In this document: positions 43,612-51,743 of the stretch, one piece after another
How the letters are laid out: every line of letters starts with the position of its first letter
Position numbering within the stretch: position 1 is the first letter of the stretch
Assembly: GCA_001423545.1 (NCBI GenBank)
Contig: LMOK01000002.1
Location: 1,234,066-1,298,065, forward strand
Direction of reading: 5' to 3'
DNA: 64,000 bases
From: Orlajensenia sp001423545
Lineage (GTDB): Bacteria; Actinomycetota; Actinomycetes; Actinomycetales; Microbacteriaceae
Position numbers and translations under genes: made by a program
Notes under the pieces: generated by a model
The model's input: the letters and a program-made list of their open reading frames with translations, nothing else
The model's database searches: none
Told to the model about the DNA's origin: nothing

Positions 43612-46326
43612 ATGAACGCAGTACCCGGCCCTGAGAACGTCCTGATCTCGACGGTGTGCCTGTCCGGCACCCTCGAGGACAAGATGCGTGCGGCCGCAGC
43701 GGCGGGGTTCGCCGGGATCGAGATGCTCGACTACGACCTCGTCATGTCGCCGTGGTCGCCGTCCCGCCTCGCGGCCGAGGCCGGCGGTCTCGGGCTCACG
43801 GTCGATGTGTATCAGCCGTTCCACGTCGAGACGGTCCATCCTGAGCTGTTCGGTGCCGGCCTCCGCCACGCCGATCGCAAGTTCGACCTCCTCATGGAGC
43901 TCGGTGCCCGTGTCCTGGTGTGCTGTTCGTCCAGAACCGCGAGAGGGCTGGACGACGACGACCTCGCGGCGGAACAGCTGCACACGCTCGCGGAACATGC
44001 CGAACACCGTGGTCTGCGGCTCGCGTACGAAGCTGTGCCGTGGGGGCGGGTACCCACGCACGAGGATGCCTGGCGCATCGTCCGGTCCGTCGACCATCCG
44101 GCCCTGGGAATGTGTCTGGACAGCTTCCATGTCCTGTCGCGGCACAACGATCCGGCCGTGATCGCCCAGGTGGACGCCGACAAGGTGTTCCACGTCCAGC
44201 TTGCAGATGCACCCCGAGCGAACATGGACGTTCGCGAGTGGAGCCTCCACTCCCGCATGTTCCCGGGGCAGGGCTCGCTCGACGTTGCCGGCTTCCTTCG
44301 CCAGCTGACGGCGATGGGATACACCGGCCCGATGGCGCTCGAGGTCTTCAACGACGTCTACCAACAGGAGGACCCGAGACACACCGCCACAGACGCCATG
44401 CGCTCCATGCTCGCTCTGGACGAAGTGGTGAACGCGGGTCGCGGGGGAGCGGACGCCCCGAAGCCGTCTCGTCTTCCTGCGGCTCCCGCACTGAGGGGTT
44501 TCGCGTTCGCCGAGCTCGCTGTCGACGAGGTCTCGGCCCCCTTGCTCGGGCGCGTCATCGCAGCACTCGGTTTCGACCACGTCGGACAGCATCGCTCGAA
44601 GTCGGTGCAGCTGTGGGAGCAGGATGGCGCGCGACTTCTGCTCAACCTCGCTCCGGAACGCTCGATCGACCCCGCCAGTGCTTCGATCTGTGCGCTTGCG
44701 GTCGAGAGCGCGGATCAGATCTCATCGATGGAACGCGCCGAGAGACTGCTGGCGCCGAAACTCGCCCGACGCCGCAGACCGGATGAGACCGACCTGAGCT
44801 CCGTGGCGATGCCCGACGGCAATGCCCTGTTCTTCTGCGGTTCCGGAGCTCCACGTCACTGGCTCGACGACTTCAGCCCGACTGGGGGCACGGTGGCGCC
44901 GGCGCCCCTGATCCATTCGATCGACCACGTGTCGATCACCGAGTCGATCGACGATTTCGACCAGTCCGCACTGTTCTTCCGCTCGGTACTCGGCCTGGTT
45001 CCGGGCCCCTCCGCGGAGATCACTGCTCCGTTCGGCATCATCCGCAGCTGGTCGGCGAGCGATCCGAGCGGACAGGTGCGCATCACTCTGAACACCAGCC
45101 CTCTGAGGCGTGGCGATTGGGCGCCCGGGGTGTCGAGCCCGCAACTGGTCGCGTTCGCGACAGATGATGCGATCGCCAGCGCGCAGGTCATGCGTGAACG
45201 TGGGGTGCCGATTCTCGAGATGCCGAGCAACTACTACGACGACCTCGATGCCCGCCTCTCCCTGCCCGACCAGTTCATCGCCGCTCTCCGCGAGAACTCG
45301 ATCCTGTACGACCGCGATGAGACCGGAGAGTTCCTGCACTTCTTCACGGAGATGCTGGGCTCGCGGGTGTTCTTCGAGGTCGTGCAGCGCATCGACGGCT
45401 ACACCGGCTTCGGCGACCCCCGCAGTGTTCCGCTGCGCATGGCCGCCCACCGACGACAGCGGCTGCGCATGCTTGCGAGCGCTCCGACGGAGGTCTCCTC
45501 GGAGCACCGCCACGACTATTCGCTCGCCCACCTGACAGCGCTCAGCCTGTCGCCGCCGGACCTGGTCGATGCCGCAGCCGGTGCGGGGTACCGTTTCGTG
45601 GGTCTGCGCATGACCAGGGTCACCGCGCAAGAGCCCCATTACCCTCTGTCCTACGACGCTGCGCTGATGCGAGCCACGAAGACGCACCTCGCTGCGACGG
45701 GGATCGAGGTCCTCGACATCGAGCTCGCTCGCATGACATCGGGCGACAACCCCCGCGACTATCTCCGGTTCCTGGAGGCCGGCGCCGAACTCGGGGCGCG
45801 TCACGTCATCACGCAGCTGCCGGATTCGGACTTCTCCCGCAAGGTCGATCGTTTCGCTGAACTGTGCGAGCTGGCCGCACCGCTCGGCCTGACCCTCGAC
45901 CTCGAATTCCCGTCGTGGACGGAGACGCCGAATCTGAGCGAGGCCACCAGGGTCCTGCGGGCGGCGAATCAACCCAACGCCGGAATGCTCATCGACCTCC
46001 TGCACTTCGCTCGATCAGGATCGAGCGTGGACGAGCTGCGAGAGCTCCCGCCCGAGTGGTTCCACTACGTTCACGTGTGCGACGCACCCGGGGAGATTCC
46101 AGCGACGACGGCCGGCCTGATCCACACCGCGCGCTTCGAGCGGCTCTTCCCGGGCGAGGGTGAGATCGACATGCTGGGCATCCTCGCCGCGCTGCCGTCC
46201 GGGATTCCGTACGCCCTGGAGATCCCCCGAGCGATGCTCGTCGCCCAGGTCGGCGCGAAGGAACACGCGCGCCGCGCGCTCGCAGCAGCGCGCCACCACC
46301 TCGACGCAGCTCCGGTGCTCGCCTGA
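43612..46326 (+). CDS. Triple-module fusion: QuiC-like barrel, HPPD-like VOC half, second TIM barrel
   Basis: 904 residues. Residues 1-275 are a QuiC-type TIM barrel with the full metal set Glu140, Asp170, Gln196 and Glu244. Residues 295-612 are the HPPD-like VOC pair; His439 and Glu589 remain, but the middle ligand is Leu512 (PQLVAFAT) where the QuiC at 26406 has His503. Residues about 635-895 are a second, different xylose-isomerase-like barrel with its own set Glu765, Asp795, His821 and Glu870. It starts 41 nt after the ThDP gene and ends the operon. Likely two sequential isomerase or dehydratase steps on one chain; the VOC half is probably structural or altered. I know of no such three-part protein. 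Confidence 0.85.
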   Translation: MNAVPGPENVLISTVCLSGTLEDKMRAAAAAGFAGIEMLDYDLVMSPWSPSRLAAEAGGLGLTVDVYQPFHVETVHPELFGAGLRHADRKFDLLMELGARVLVCCSSRTARGLDDDDLAAEQLHTLAEHAEHRGLRLAYEAVPWGRVPTHEDAWRIVRSVDHPALGMCLDSFHVLSRHNDPAVIAQVDADKVFHVQLADAPRANMDVREWSLHSRMFPGQGSLDVAGFLRQLTAMGYTGPMALEVFNDVYQQEDPRHTATDAMRSMLALDEVVNAGRGGADAPKPSRLPAAPALRGFAFAELAVDEVSAPLLGRVIAALGFDHVGQHRSKSVQLWEQDGARLLLNLAPERSIDPASASICALAVESADQISSMERAERLLAPKLARRRRPDETDLSSVAMPDGNALFFCGSGAPRHWLDDFSPTGGTVAPAPLIHSIDHVSITESIDDFDQSALFFRSVLGLVPGPSAEITAPFGIIRSWSASDPSGQVRITLNTSPLRRGDWAPGVSSPQLVAFATDDAIASAQVMRERGVPILEMPSNYYDDLDARLSLPDQFIAALRENSILYDRDETGEFLHFFTEMLGSRVFFEVVQRIDGYTGFGDPRSVPLRMAAHRRQRLRMLASAPTEVSSEHRHDYSLAHLTALSLSPPDLVDAAAGAGYRFVGLRMTRVTAQEPHYPLSYDAALMRATKTHLAATGIEVLDIELARMTSGDNPRDYLRFLEAGAELGARHVITQLPDSDFSRKVDRFAELCELAAPLGLTLDLEFPSWTETPNLSEATRVLRAANQPNAGMLIDLLHFARSGSSVDELRELPPEWFHYVHVCDAPGEIPATTAGLIHTARFERLFPGEGEIDMLGILAALPSGIPYALEIPRAMLVAQVGAKEHARRALAAARHHLDAAPVLA

Positions 46327-46328
46327 AG

Positions 46329-46553
46329 TCAGCCTCCGGTGGCCGGCGGACCGTCGATGACGCCGATGCCCACGGCCTCGTGATCGGGATCGGAATCATC
46401 GGGCTTCGCGGCGCGCGTTTCCTCGCCGGGATCGTTCTCCGTGCTCGGCTCGTCGAGTACCTCGTCGGACGGCACCTCGGATTCCGGCGCTTCCTCCGCT
46501 GACTCGGCCGCCTGAGACGTGTCATCGCCTTCGTGAGCTCTGGTATCTGACAT
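46329..46553 (-). CDS. Small acidic, probably disordered protein
   Basis: 74 residues, about a third Glu/Asp, with Ser, Pro and Ala and almost no hydrophobic stretch; ends GVIDGPPATGG. The ATG at 46553 has GAGGAGGA 5 nt upstream, which supports real translation. No family recognised. It is convergent with the triple-fusion gene, whose stop lies 2 nt away. Confidence 0.55.
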   Translation of the reverse strand: MSDTRAHEGDDTSQAAESAEEAPESEVPSDEVLDEPSTENDPGEETRAAKPDDSDPDHEAVGIGVIDGPPATGG

Positions 46554-46670
46554 GGTGTCCTCCTCAACCCTGAACCTCGGTGCATCCAGCTTGCGTCGGA
46601 GACGTCGGGGTCGACCAGTGGCTTGACGATGAGCGATGAGACGAGTATCCGCCGGCGGTGCGGGGGTGAC

Positions 46671-46708
46671 GACAGGCCCTCGGATCCGCACGGGTCCGAG
46701 GGCCTGTC
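46671..46708 (-). terminator. Terminator of the padR-MFS operon
   Basis: Arms 46671-46684 and 46695-46708 are perfectly complementary over 14 bp, and the inner bases extend the stem with one mismatch. 36 nt past the MFS stop. Confidence 0.8.
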
Positions 46709-46743
46709 ATCAGTGACGATCGAGCGAGGGTCGCGTGATGCGA

Positions 46744-48264
46744 CTACTCCGCGATCGTCGCCGGAGCACTCTCGGTCGCCGGGACCGAACCAGTGCGCGG
46801 CTTGTTCCAGTCGATGGTCTGCTTCGGCTTGGCGAAGAAGAGCACGACGAGCGCGCCGACTCCGAAGGCGATGACGGGCAGCCAGAGCGACTGGGCCATG
46901 GCATCCGTGAACGGACCGGCGACTGCGGCGGGAAGCGCTTCGCCACCACCACTCGACTGCTCCGCGGCTCCGGTGTCGAAGCCGGGGAGGTTCGCCGCGA
47001 GCCGTGCGTTCAGCAGGGCCGCGATGGCGGCGGAGCCGAAGACCGAACCGACCTGGCGCGTCATGTTGTAGACACCGGACCCGGCACCGGCCTGGCGGGG
47101 CGGCAGGTTGCGGGTCGCGGTCGAGGCGAGTGGTGCCCAGATGCCCGACATGCCCAGGCCGAGGAAGGCAGCAGGAATGAGCAGGATCCACAGCTCGATG
47201 TCGGGAGTGATGATGAGCGCGTACCACGCGAGTGCGAGCGCGACGATCGTGAAACCGGTGAACGCGATCCACTTGGGGTCGACCCTGTCGGTGAGTCGGC
47301 CGACGAAGGGCGCCATGACACCGGAGACGACGGCCATCGGAATGAGCATCAGCGCAGCCTGAGTCGGCTCGAGGCCGCGAGCGACCTGGTAGTAGAAGGC
47401 CAGCGGCAGCGGCATGGCCACGATCGCGAGGCCGACGACGGTGATGGCCGCGTTCGAGAGGGCGAAGTTCCGGTCCTTGAACAGGTCGAGCGGCAACAGC
47501 GGCTCATCCTTGTTGAAGTGCTGCCAGACGATGAAGGCGGCCAGGAACGCGATTCCGACGATGATCAGACCCCAGACCGTGATCGGGCCGGTGATGGTGC
47601 CCCAGTCGTAGGTCGAGCCCTCCTGGATTCCGAAGATCACCAGGAACATGCCGATGGCGCTGAGGGCGACCCCGAGCCAGTCGAAACGGTGGGGGTGGGT
47701 CGAGAGGTTCGGAACCAGACGCCACGCGAGCACGAATGCCACGATCCCGACGGGCAGGTTCACGAAGAAGATCCATTCCCAGCCGAGCGAGTCGACGAGC
47801 ACGCCACCGAGGATCGGGCCGACGAGCGTCGCGATGCCGGCAACGGCACCCCAGAGCCCCATGGCGGCGCCGCGCTTGTCCGGCGCGAAGATGCGGGTGA
47901 TGACGGCCATGGTCTGCGGCGTCATGAGCGCAGCGCCGAGGCCCTGCAGCACGCGAGCCAGGATGAGCATCTCGATGCTGTCGGACAGGCCGCACCAGAG
48001 AGAGGCCAGCGTGAAGACCACGAGACCGATCAGGTAGATGCGCTTCGGGCCGAAGCGGTCGCCGAGGCGACCCGTGATCAGCAAGGGGACGGCGTAGGCC
48101 AGCAGGTAGGCGCTGGTCACCCACAGCACGGCCGTGATGTCGGTGTGCAGCTCGCGCAGGATGGTCGGGTTGGCGATCGAGACGATGGTCGAGTCGACCA
48201 GGATCATGAAGAAGCCGATGACGAGTGCCCACAGGGCCGGCCACGGCTTGGTGATGTTCTCCAT
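46744..48264 (-). CDS. MFS drug exporter, DHA2/EmrB-QacA type
   Basis: 506 residues, 14 predicted membrane helices. Family marks: motif A variant ITGRLGDRFGPKRIYLIG and motif C-like ALMTPQTMAVITRIFAPDKRG, GPILGGVLVDSLGWEWIFFVN. Proton-driven export of drugs or lipophilic ions. The start overlaps the stop of the PadR gene, so the pump is made together with its likely repressor. Confidence 0.92.
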   Translation of the reverse strand: MENITKPWPALWALVIGFFMILVDSTIVSIANPTILRELHTDITAVLWVTSAYLLAYAVPLLITGRLGDRFGPKRIYLIGLVVFTLASLWCGLSDSIEMLILARVLQGLGAALMTPQTMAVITRIFAPDKRGAAMGLWGAVAGIATLVGPILGGVLVDSLGWEWIFFVNLPVGIVAFVLAWRLVPNLSTHPHRFDWLGVALSAIGMFLVIFGIQEGSTYDWGTITGPITVWGLIIVGIAFLAAFIVWQHFNKDEPLLPLDLFKDRNFALSNAAITVVGLAIVAMPLPLAFYYQVARGLEPTQAALMLIPMAVVSGVMAPFVGRLTDRVDPKWIAFTGFTIVALALAWYALIITPDIELWILLIPAAFLGLGMSGIWAPLASTATRNLPPRQAGAGSGVYNMTRQVGSVFGSAAIAALLNARLAANLPGFDTGAAEQSSGGGEALPAAVAGPFTDAMAQSLWLPVIAFGVGALVVLFFAKPKQTIDWNKPRTGSVPATESAPATIAE

Positions 48265-48857
48265 CAGTGGTTCTTTTCTCTCAGACGTTCGGGGATCGCT
48301 TCGGTCCAGGAGACCTGGCCGTTCGCGATGCGTTCGATGGTCGCGTCGAGCCAGTCGAGCTCGGCGCGCAGCATGGTGGATTGGTAGTGGGCATCGAGCC
48401 AGAACCTCTCGGGGATCTGCTTGACCTCGATGGCTTCCTGGGCGCGGCCCAGGGCCTGCAGGTCGTCATGGAGGCTGGTGCTGCGTGAACGCAGCAGGGC
48501 GAGCACCTCGTCGACGGGAAGATTGTGGGCTTGGGCTACGGCGTGCCGGAACTCGGGGTACTCCTCGGCCGGAGTCGCGAGCATCGTCGCGACGCGGTTG
48601 TCGAGGGCTCGACGTCCGGCGTCCGTGATGGCGTAACTGGTGCGCTCGGGCCGATTGCCCTCGCGATCCACCCCGACCGCATCGACGAGCCCCTCACGGG
48701 CGAGCCGATCGACGGCGTGATAAAGCGAGCCCGGCCGCACCTTGACGTTGCGGTCCTCTCGACGGTGCACGAGGGTCTGGTACATCTCGTACGGATGCAT
48801 GGGTCGCTCCGCCAGCAGCGCGAGTGCGGCGATGCCGAGGGCAGTGAGTTCAGCCAT
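48264..48857 (-). CDS. PadR family regulator
   Basis: 197 residues. N-terminal winged helix (LGIAALALLAERPMHPYEMY, then VRPGSLYHAVDRLAREGLVD) and the C-terminal helical dimerisation domain. Overlaps the MFS start; such pairs are normally repressor and pump. A palindrome lies 21-36 nt before its start. Confidence 0.9.
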   Translation of the reverse strand: MAELTALGIAALALLAERPMHPYEMYQTLVHRREDRNVKVRPGSLYHAVDRLAREGLVDAVGVDREGNRPERTSYAITDAGRRALDNRVATMLATPAEEYPEFRHAVAQAHNLPVDEVLALLRSRSTSLHDDLQALGRAQEAIEVKQIPERFWLDAHYQSTMLRAELDWLDATIERIANGQVSWTEAIPERLREKNH

Positions 48858-48877
48858 GACGAATCTTCCGTGTCGAT

Positions 48878-48893
48878 TATTCCAGATGGAATA
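48878..48893. promoter_or_regulatory. Palindrome before padR (TATTCCA-GA-TGGAATA)
   Basis: Perfect 7-bp arms with a 2-nt spacer, AT-rich in a GC-rich region. A likely operator for PadR on its own promoter, although it is not the classical ATGT-N8-ACAT form. Confidence 0.6.
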
Positions 48894-48941
48894 TTACGCT
48901 CGGATGATTCGATTCGTCAATCGAGTGGCGCGTCCGGGAGA

Positions 48942-49040
48942 TCAGTCGCCCTCAGCGCGCGCTAACTCCGACTTCCATTGCCTGAAACCGTCCTCGCTGC
49001 GACCGCGGCGCCAGTAGCCCGAGATCGAGAGCTGGTCACG
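48942..49040 (-). pseudogene. Untranslated C-terminal tail of the siderophore-interacting gene
   Basis: Directly after the TAG of the gene above it on the minus strand, in the same frame, 32 codons remain open to a TGA at 48942-48944. They read RDQLSISGYWRRGRSEDGF, then QWKSELA, the expected end of siderophore-interacting proteins. Confidence 0.85.
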
Positions 49041-49742
49041 CTACAGGCCACGCTCGGTGCGCAGGTAGGGGCGCACGCCCCGCATGACCTCTTCAGCCTC
49101 GCCGTGCACGAAGGCGTGAACTCTGCCGTCGCGCCAGTCGACCGCGCGCACGGCATCCGTCAGCACACCGTCGCCCGTTCCGCCATTGCGGTGCACGAAG
49201 GTGATCGATGCCCCCGCCGGAGCCGCCAGCCGAGGCTCGTACTCGGCCGACTCGACCAAGACGATGACCTGGGCCACCGCCGCGTCAGGCAACGCCTCGA
49301 GCGCTGCCGTCACCGCAGGCAGGGCCGACTCGTCGCCGACGAGCAGGTGCCAGTCTGCTGTGGGGTCCGGCCGGTAGGCGCCGCCCGGACCATTGGCGAG
49401 CAACACGTCGCCGATCTCGGCCGAGGCCGCCCACGGTCCGGCCGTTCCCTCATCGCCGTGCACCACGAAGTCGATGTCGAGGGTCCCGGATGCGACATCG
49501 GGATGCAGCGCCGTGTAGGTGCGCACGACAGGCAGGTCCTCCGGGGCCATGGTTCCGCGGAGCGCGCGCACGTCGATCTGCTCGGGATACTCGACCCCCG
49601 GCTTCGGGAAGACGAGCTTCACGTAGCGGTCGGTGAAGATGCTCTCGGCGAAGCCCGAGAGATCGTCGGCGCGCAGGCTGATGCGGCGCAGCGACGGAGT
49701 GATCCACGAGGTGGCTGTCACGGTGAAACGGATGGTCGGCAT
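49041..49742 (-). CDS. Siderophore-interacting (FAD/NADPH ferric reductase) protein, truncated by in-frame TAG
   Basis: 233 residues up to the stop. N-terminal FAD-binding barrel (TDRYVKLVFPKPGVEY, VRTYTALHP), then DFVVHGDEGTAGPWA and the NADP-type domain (LVGDESALPAVTAALEALP), closing with YLRTERGL and TAG. Family members reduce ferric siderophores in the cytoplasm. The missing tail, still readable downstream, contains the conserved GYWRRG. With it the protein would be 266 residues, the normal length. Either inactivated recently, or a sequencing error, or TAG is read through. No siderophore transporter adjoins it. Confidence 0.85.
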   Translation of the reverse strand: MPTIRFTVTATSWITPSLRRISLRADDLSGFAESIFTDRYVKLVFPKPGVEYPEQIDVRALRGTMAPEDLPVVRTYTALHPDVASGTLDIDFVVHGDEGTAGPWAASAEIGDVLLANGPGGAYRPDPTADWHLLVGDESALPAVTAALEALPDAAVAQVIVLVESAEYEPRLAAPAGASITFVHRNGGTGDGVLTDAVRAVDWRDGRVHAFVHGEAEEVMRGVRPYLRTERGL

Positions 49743-49825
49743 TCTCGACTCTCTGGTGCGGTGGTGGTTGTGATGTGGTCGGCAGGCGCGCCTCGAGCGC
49801 CACGAGCGCCACGCCGAATCGGCGC

Positions 49826-49867
49826 AGCGACCGGGCTCGCTGGCTCAGCGACCGGGCTCGCTGGCTC
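49826..49867. repeat. Two perfect 21-bp tandem repeats
   Basis: AGCGACCGGGCTCGCTGGCTC at 49826-49846 is repeated at 49847-49867, ending 4 nt before the alkylsulfatase gene stop. A 9-bp tandem GAGCGCCAC repeat lies a few bases upstream. Confidence 0.85.
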
Positions 49868-49871
49868 CGTC

Positions 49872-51743
49872 TCAGGGGAGGACGATGTTGAAGCCGGGGT
49901 CGCCCCGGTCGAGCACGCCGAGCAGGGTCGTCAGGACCGAACCGTCACCCGTGATGTCGAGACCGGGAGAGCTCACGTCGCCGGCCATGACCCCGAGCAA
50001 TCGACCCTTCGTCGTGCTGATCGACGCCGTCGCGTCCGGGTCCGCCGACGCCTTCCGGGAGATCAGCACCCCGTTGCGGAGGGTGAGGCGATAAGCGGTG
50101 TCCAGATCGGTGAACGTGACGTTGATCGACAGGTCGAGGTCCCAGGCCTTCGGGCCGTTTACCGAGATGGCGATGGCGTCGAACAGCTGTTCCGGCGTCA
50201 GTTGAGCCAGGATCGCGGGCGCAGAGGTGGCGGTGGGTGTTCCGAAGTTGCCGTCTCTCAGTTCGGTGGCGCCCGAGAGGAAGAAGTTGCGCCACGTTCC
50301 GTTCTCCGACCCGTACGCCAACTGCTCGAGGGTGTCGGCGAGCAGCTCCCGCGAGGGAACGTGGTCGGGATCGGTGAAGACGGCATTGTCGAGCAGGGTC
50401 GCCGCCCACCGGAAGTCCCCGCTGTCGAAGGCAGCCTGGGCGAGCTCCACGACACGGTCGAGGCCGCCGATCGCGTCGACGTAGCGTTTCGCCTGCTCGG
50501 CCGGCGGATGCGGCCACAGCCGGGCCGGATTGCCGTCGAACCAACCCATGTAACGCTGGTAGATCGCCTTGACGTTGTGGCTCACCGAACCGTAGTAGCC
50601 GTGGGTGCTCCACGCCTGCTGCAGCGCCGGTGGCATCTCGATCATCTCGGCGATCTCAGCGCCCTGATATCCCCGGTTGATGAGCCGGAGAGTCTGATCG
50701 TGCAGGTACGCGTAGAGGTCGCGTTGCAGCGACAGGTACTCCACGATGCGCTCTCCGGTCCACGTGGGCCAGTGGTGCGAGGCGAAGGCGACATCCGCTC
50801 GGTCCGCGAAGGTGTCGATCGCCTCCGTCAGGTACTGCGACCAGATGTGCGGGTCGCGCACGAGAGCTCCCCGCAAGGTCAACAGGTTGTGCAGCGTGTG
50901 GGTCGCGTTCTCCGCCATGCAGAGCGCGCGATACTTCGGGAAGTAGAAATGCATCTCGGACGGCGCCTCGGTGCCCGGTGCCATCTGGAACTCGATCTCG
51001 ACGCCGTCGATGACGTGGGTCTCGCCGGTGGTGGTGACTTCCAAGGTCGGTGGGATGACCCCGACCTCGCCGGCGGATGTCGTCTGTCCGAGCCCGGCAC
51101 CGACCTGTCCCTGCGGACCCCGCGCCAGGGCGGCACCGTACATGTAGCCGGCGCGACGTGACATCGCGGTGCCCGCATAGACGTTCTCGGAGACGGCGTG
51201 CTCGATGAACCCCTCGGGCGCGATGATCTGCACCGAGCCGGCCTCCACCTCGGCCTCGCTCGTGACGCCGAAGACTCCGCCGAAGTGATCGACGTGGCTG
51301 TGCGAGTAGATGACGGCCACGACCGGCCGTTCGCCCCGATGGGCGCGATACAGGCCGAGAGCGGCTGCGGCGGTCTCGGTGGAGATGAGCGGGTCGATCA
51401 CGATGATGCCGGTGTCGCCCTCCACGAAAGTGACGTTCGAGAGGTCCAGGCCGCGTACCTGGTAGATCCCCTCCACCACCTCGTACAGCCCCTGCTTCAC
51501 GACGAGCTTCGACTGACGCCACAGGCTCGGGTTCACGGATGCCGGCGCCTCGCCCTCGAGGAACGCATAGCTCTCGGCATCCCAGACGACGTGGCCATCC
51601 GGGCGACTGATGATGCCCGGCTGCAGTGCTGCGATGAACCCGCGATCGGCATCCTCGACGTCGGCGGAGTCGTGGAACGGCAGGGACGCCGCGACGAGGC
51701 GCTGCGCCTCCTCGACGATCGGAGTGACGGGCTTGCTGTTCAT
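49872..51743 (-). CDS. Alkylsulfatase-type metallo-beta-lactamase-fold hydrolase (SdsA1/YjcS-like)
   Basis: 623 residues, the usual length of the SDS hydrolase group. Metal motif SHSHVDH (His148, His150, Asp152, His153). A helical dimerisation domain follows (about 385-490). The last 120 residues are an SCP2-like domain (AISVNGPKAWDLDLSIN). No signal peptide. Hydrolyses primary or secondary alkyl sulfates, releasing sulfate and an alcohol. The ATG at 51743 has AAAGG upstream. Apparently monocistronic, with a 458-nt gap before it. Confidence 0.88.
   Translation of the reverse strand: MNSKPVTPIVEEAQRLVAASLPFHDSADVEDADRGFIAALQPGIISRPDGHVVWDAESYAFLEGEAPASVNPSLWRQSKLVVKQGLYEVVEGIYQVRGLDLSNVTFVEGDTGIIVIDPLISTETAAAALGLYRAHRGERPVVAVIYSHSHVDHFGGVFGVTSEAEVEAGSVQIIAPEGFIEHAVSENVYAGTAMSRRAGYMYGAALARGPQGQVGAGLGQTTSAGEVGVIPPTLEVTTTGETHVIDGVEIEFQMAPGTEAPSEMHFYFPKYRALCMAENATHTLHNLLTLRGALVRDPHIWSQYLTEAIDTFADRADVAFASHHWPTWTGERIVEYLSLQRDLYAYLHDQTLRLINRGYQGAEIAEMIEMPPALQQAWSTHGYYGSVSHNVKAIYQRYMGWFDGNPARLWPHPPAEQAKRYVDAIGGLDRVVELAQAAFDSGDFRWAATLLDNAVFTDPDHVPSRELLADTLEQLAYGSENGTWRNFFLSGATELRDGNFGTPTATSAPAILAQLTPEQLFDAIAISVNGPKAWDLDLSINVTFTDLDTAYRLTLRNGVLISRKASADPDATASISTTKGRLLGVMAGDVSSPGLDITGDGSVLTTLLGVLDRGDPGFNIVLP

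Noticed and set aside
20650..46700. Integrative element with att sites at tRNA-Gln
   Set aside because: No integrase, excisionase, transposase or repeated tRNA 3' end could be seen; kept only as a weak finding.
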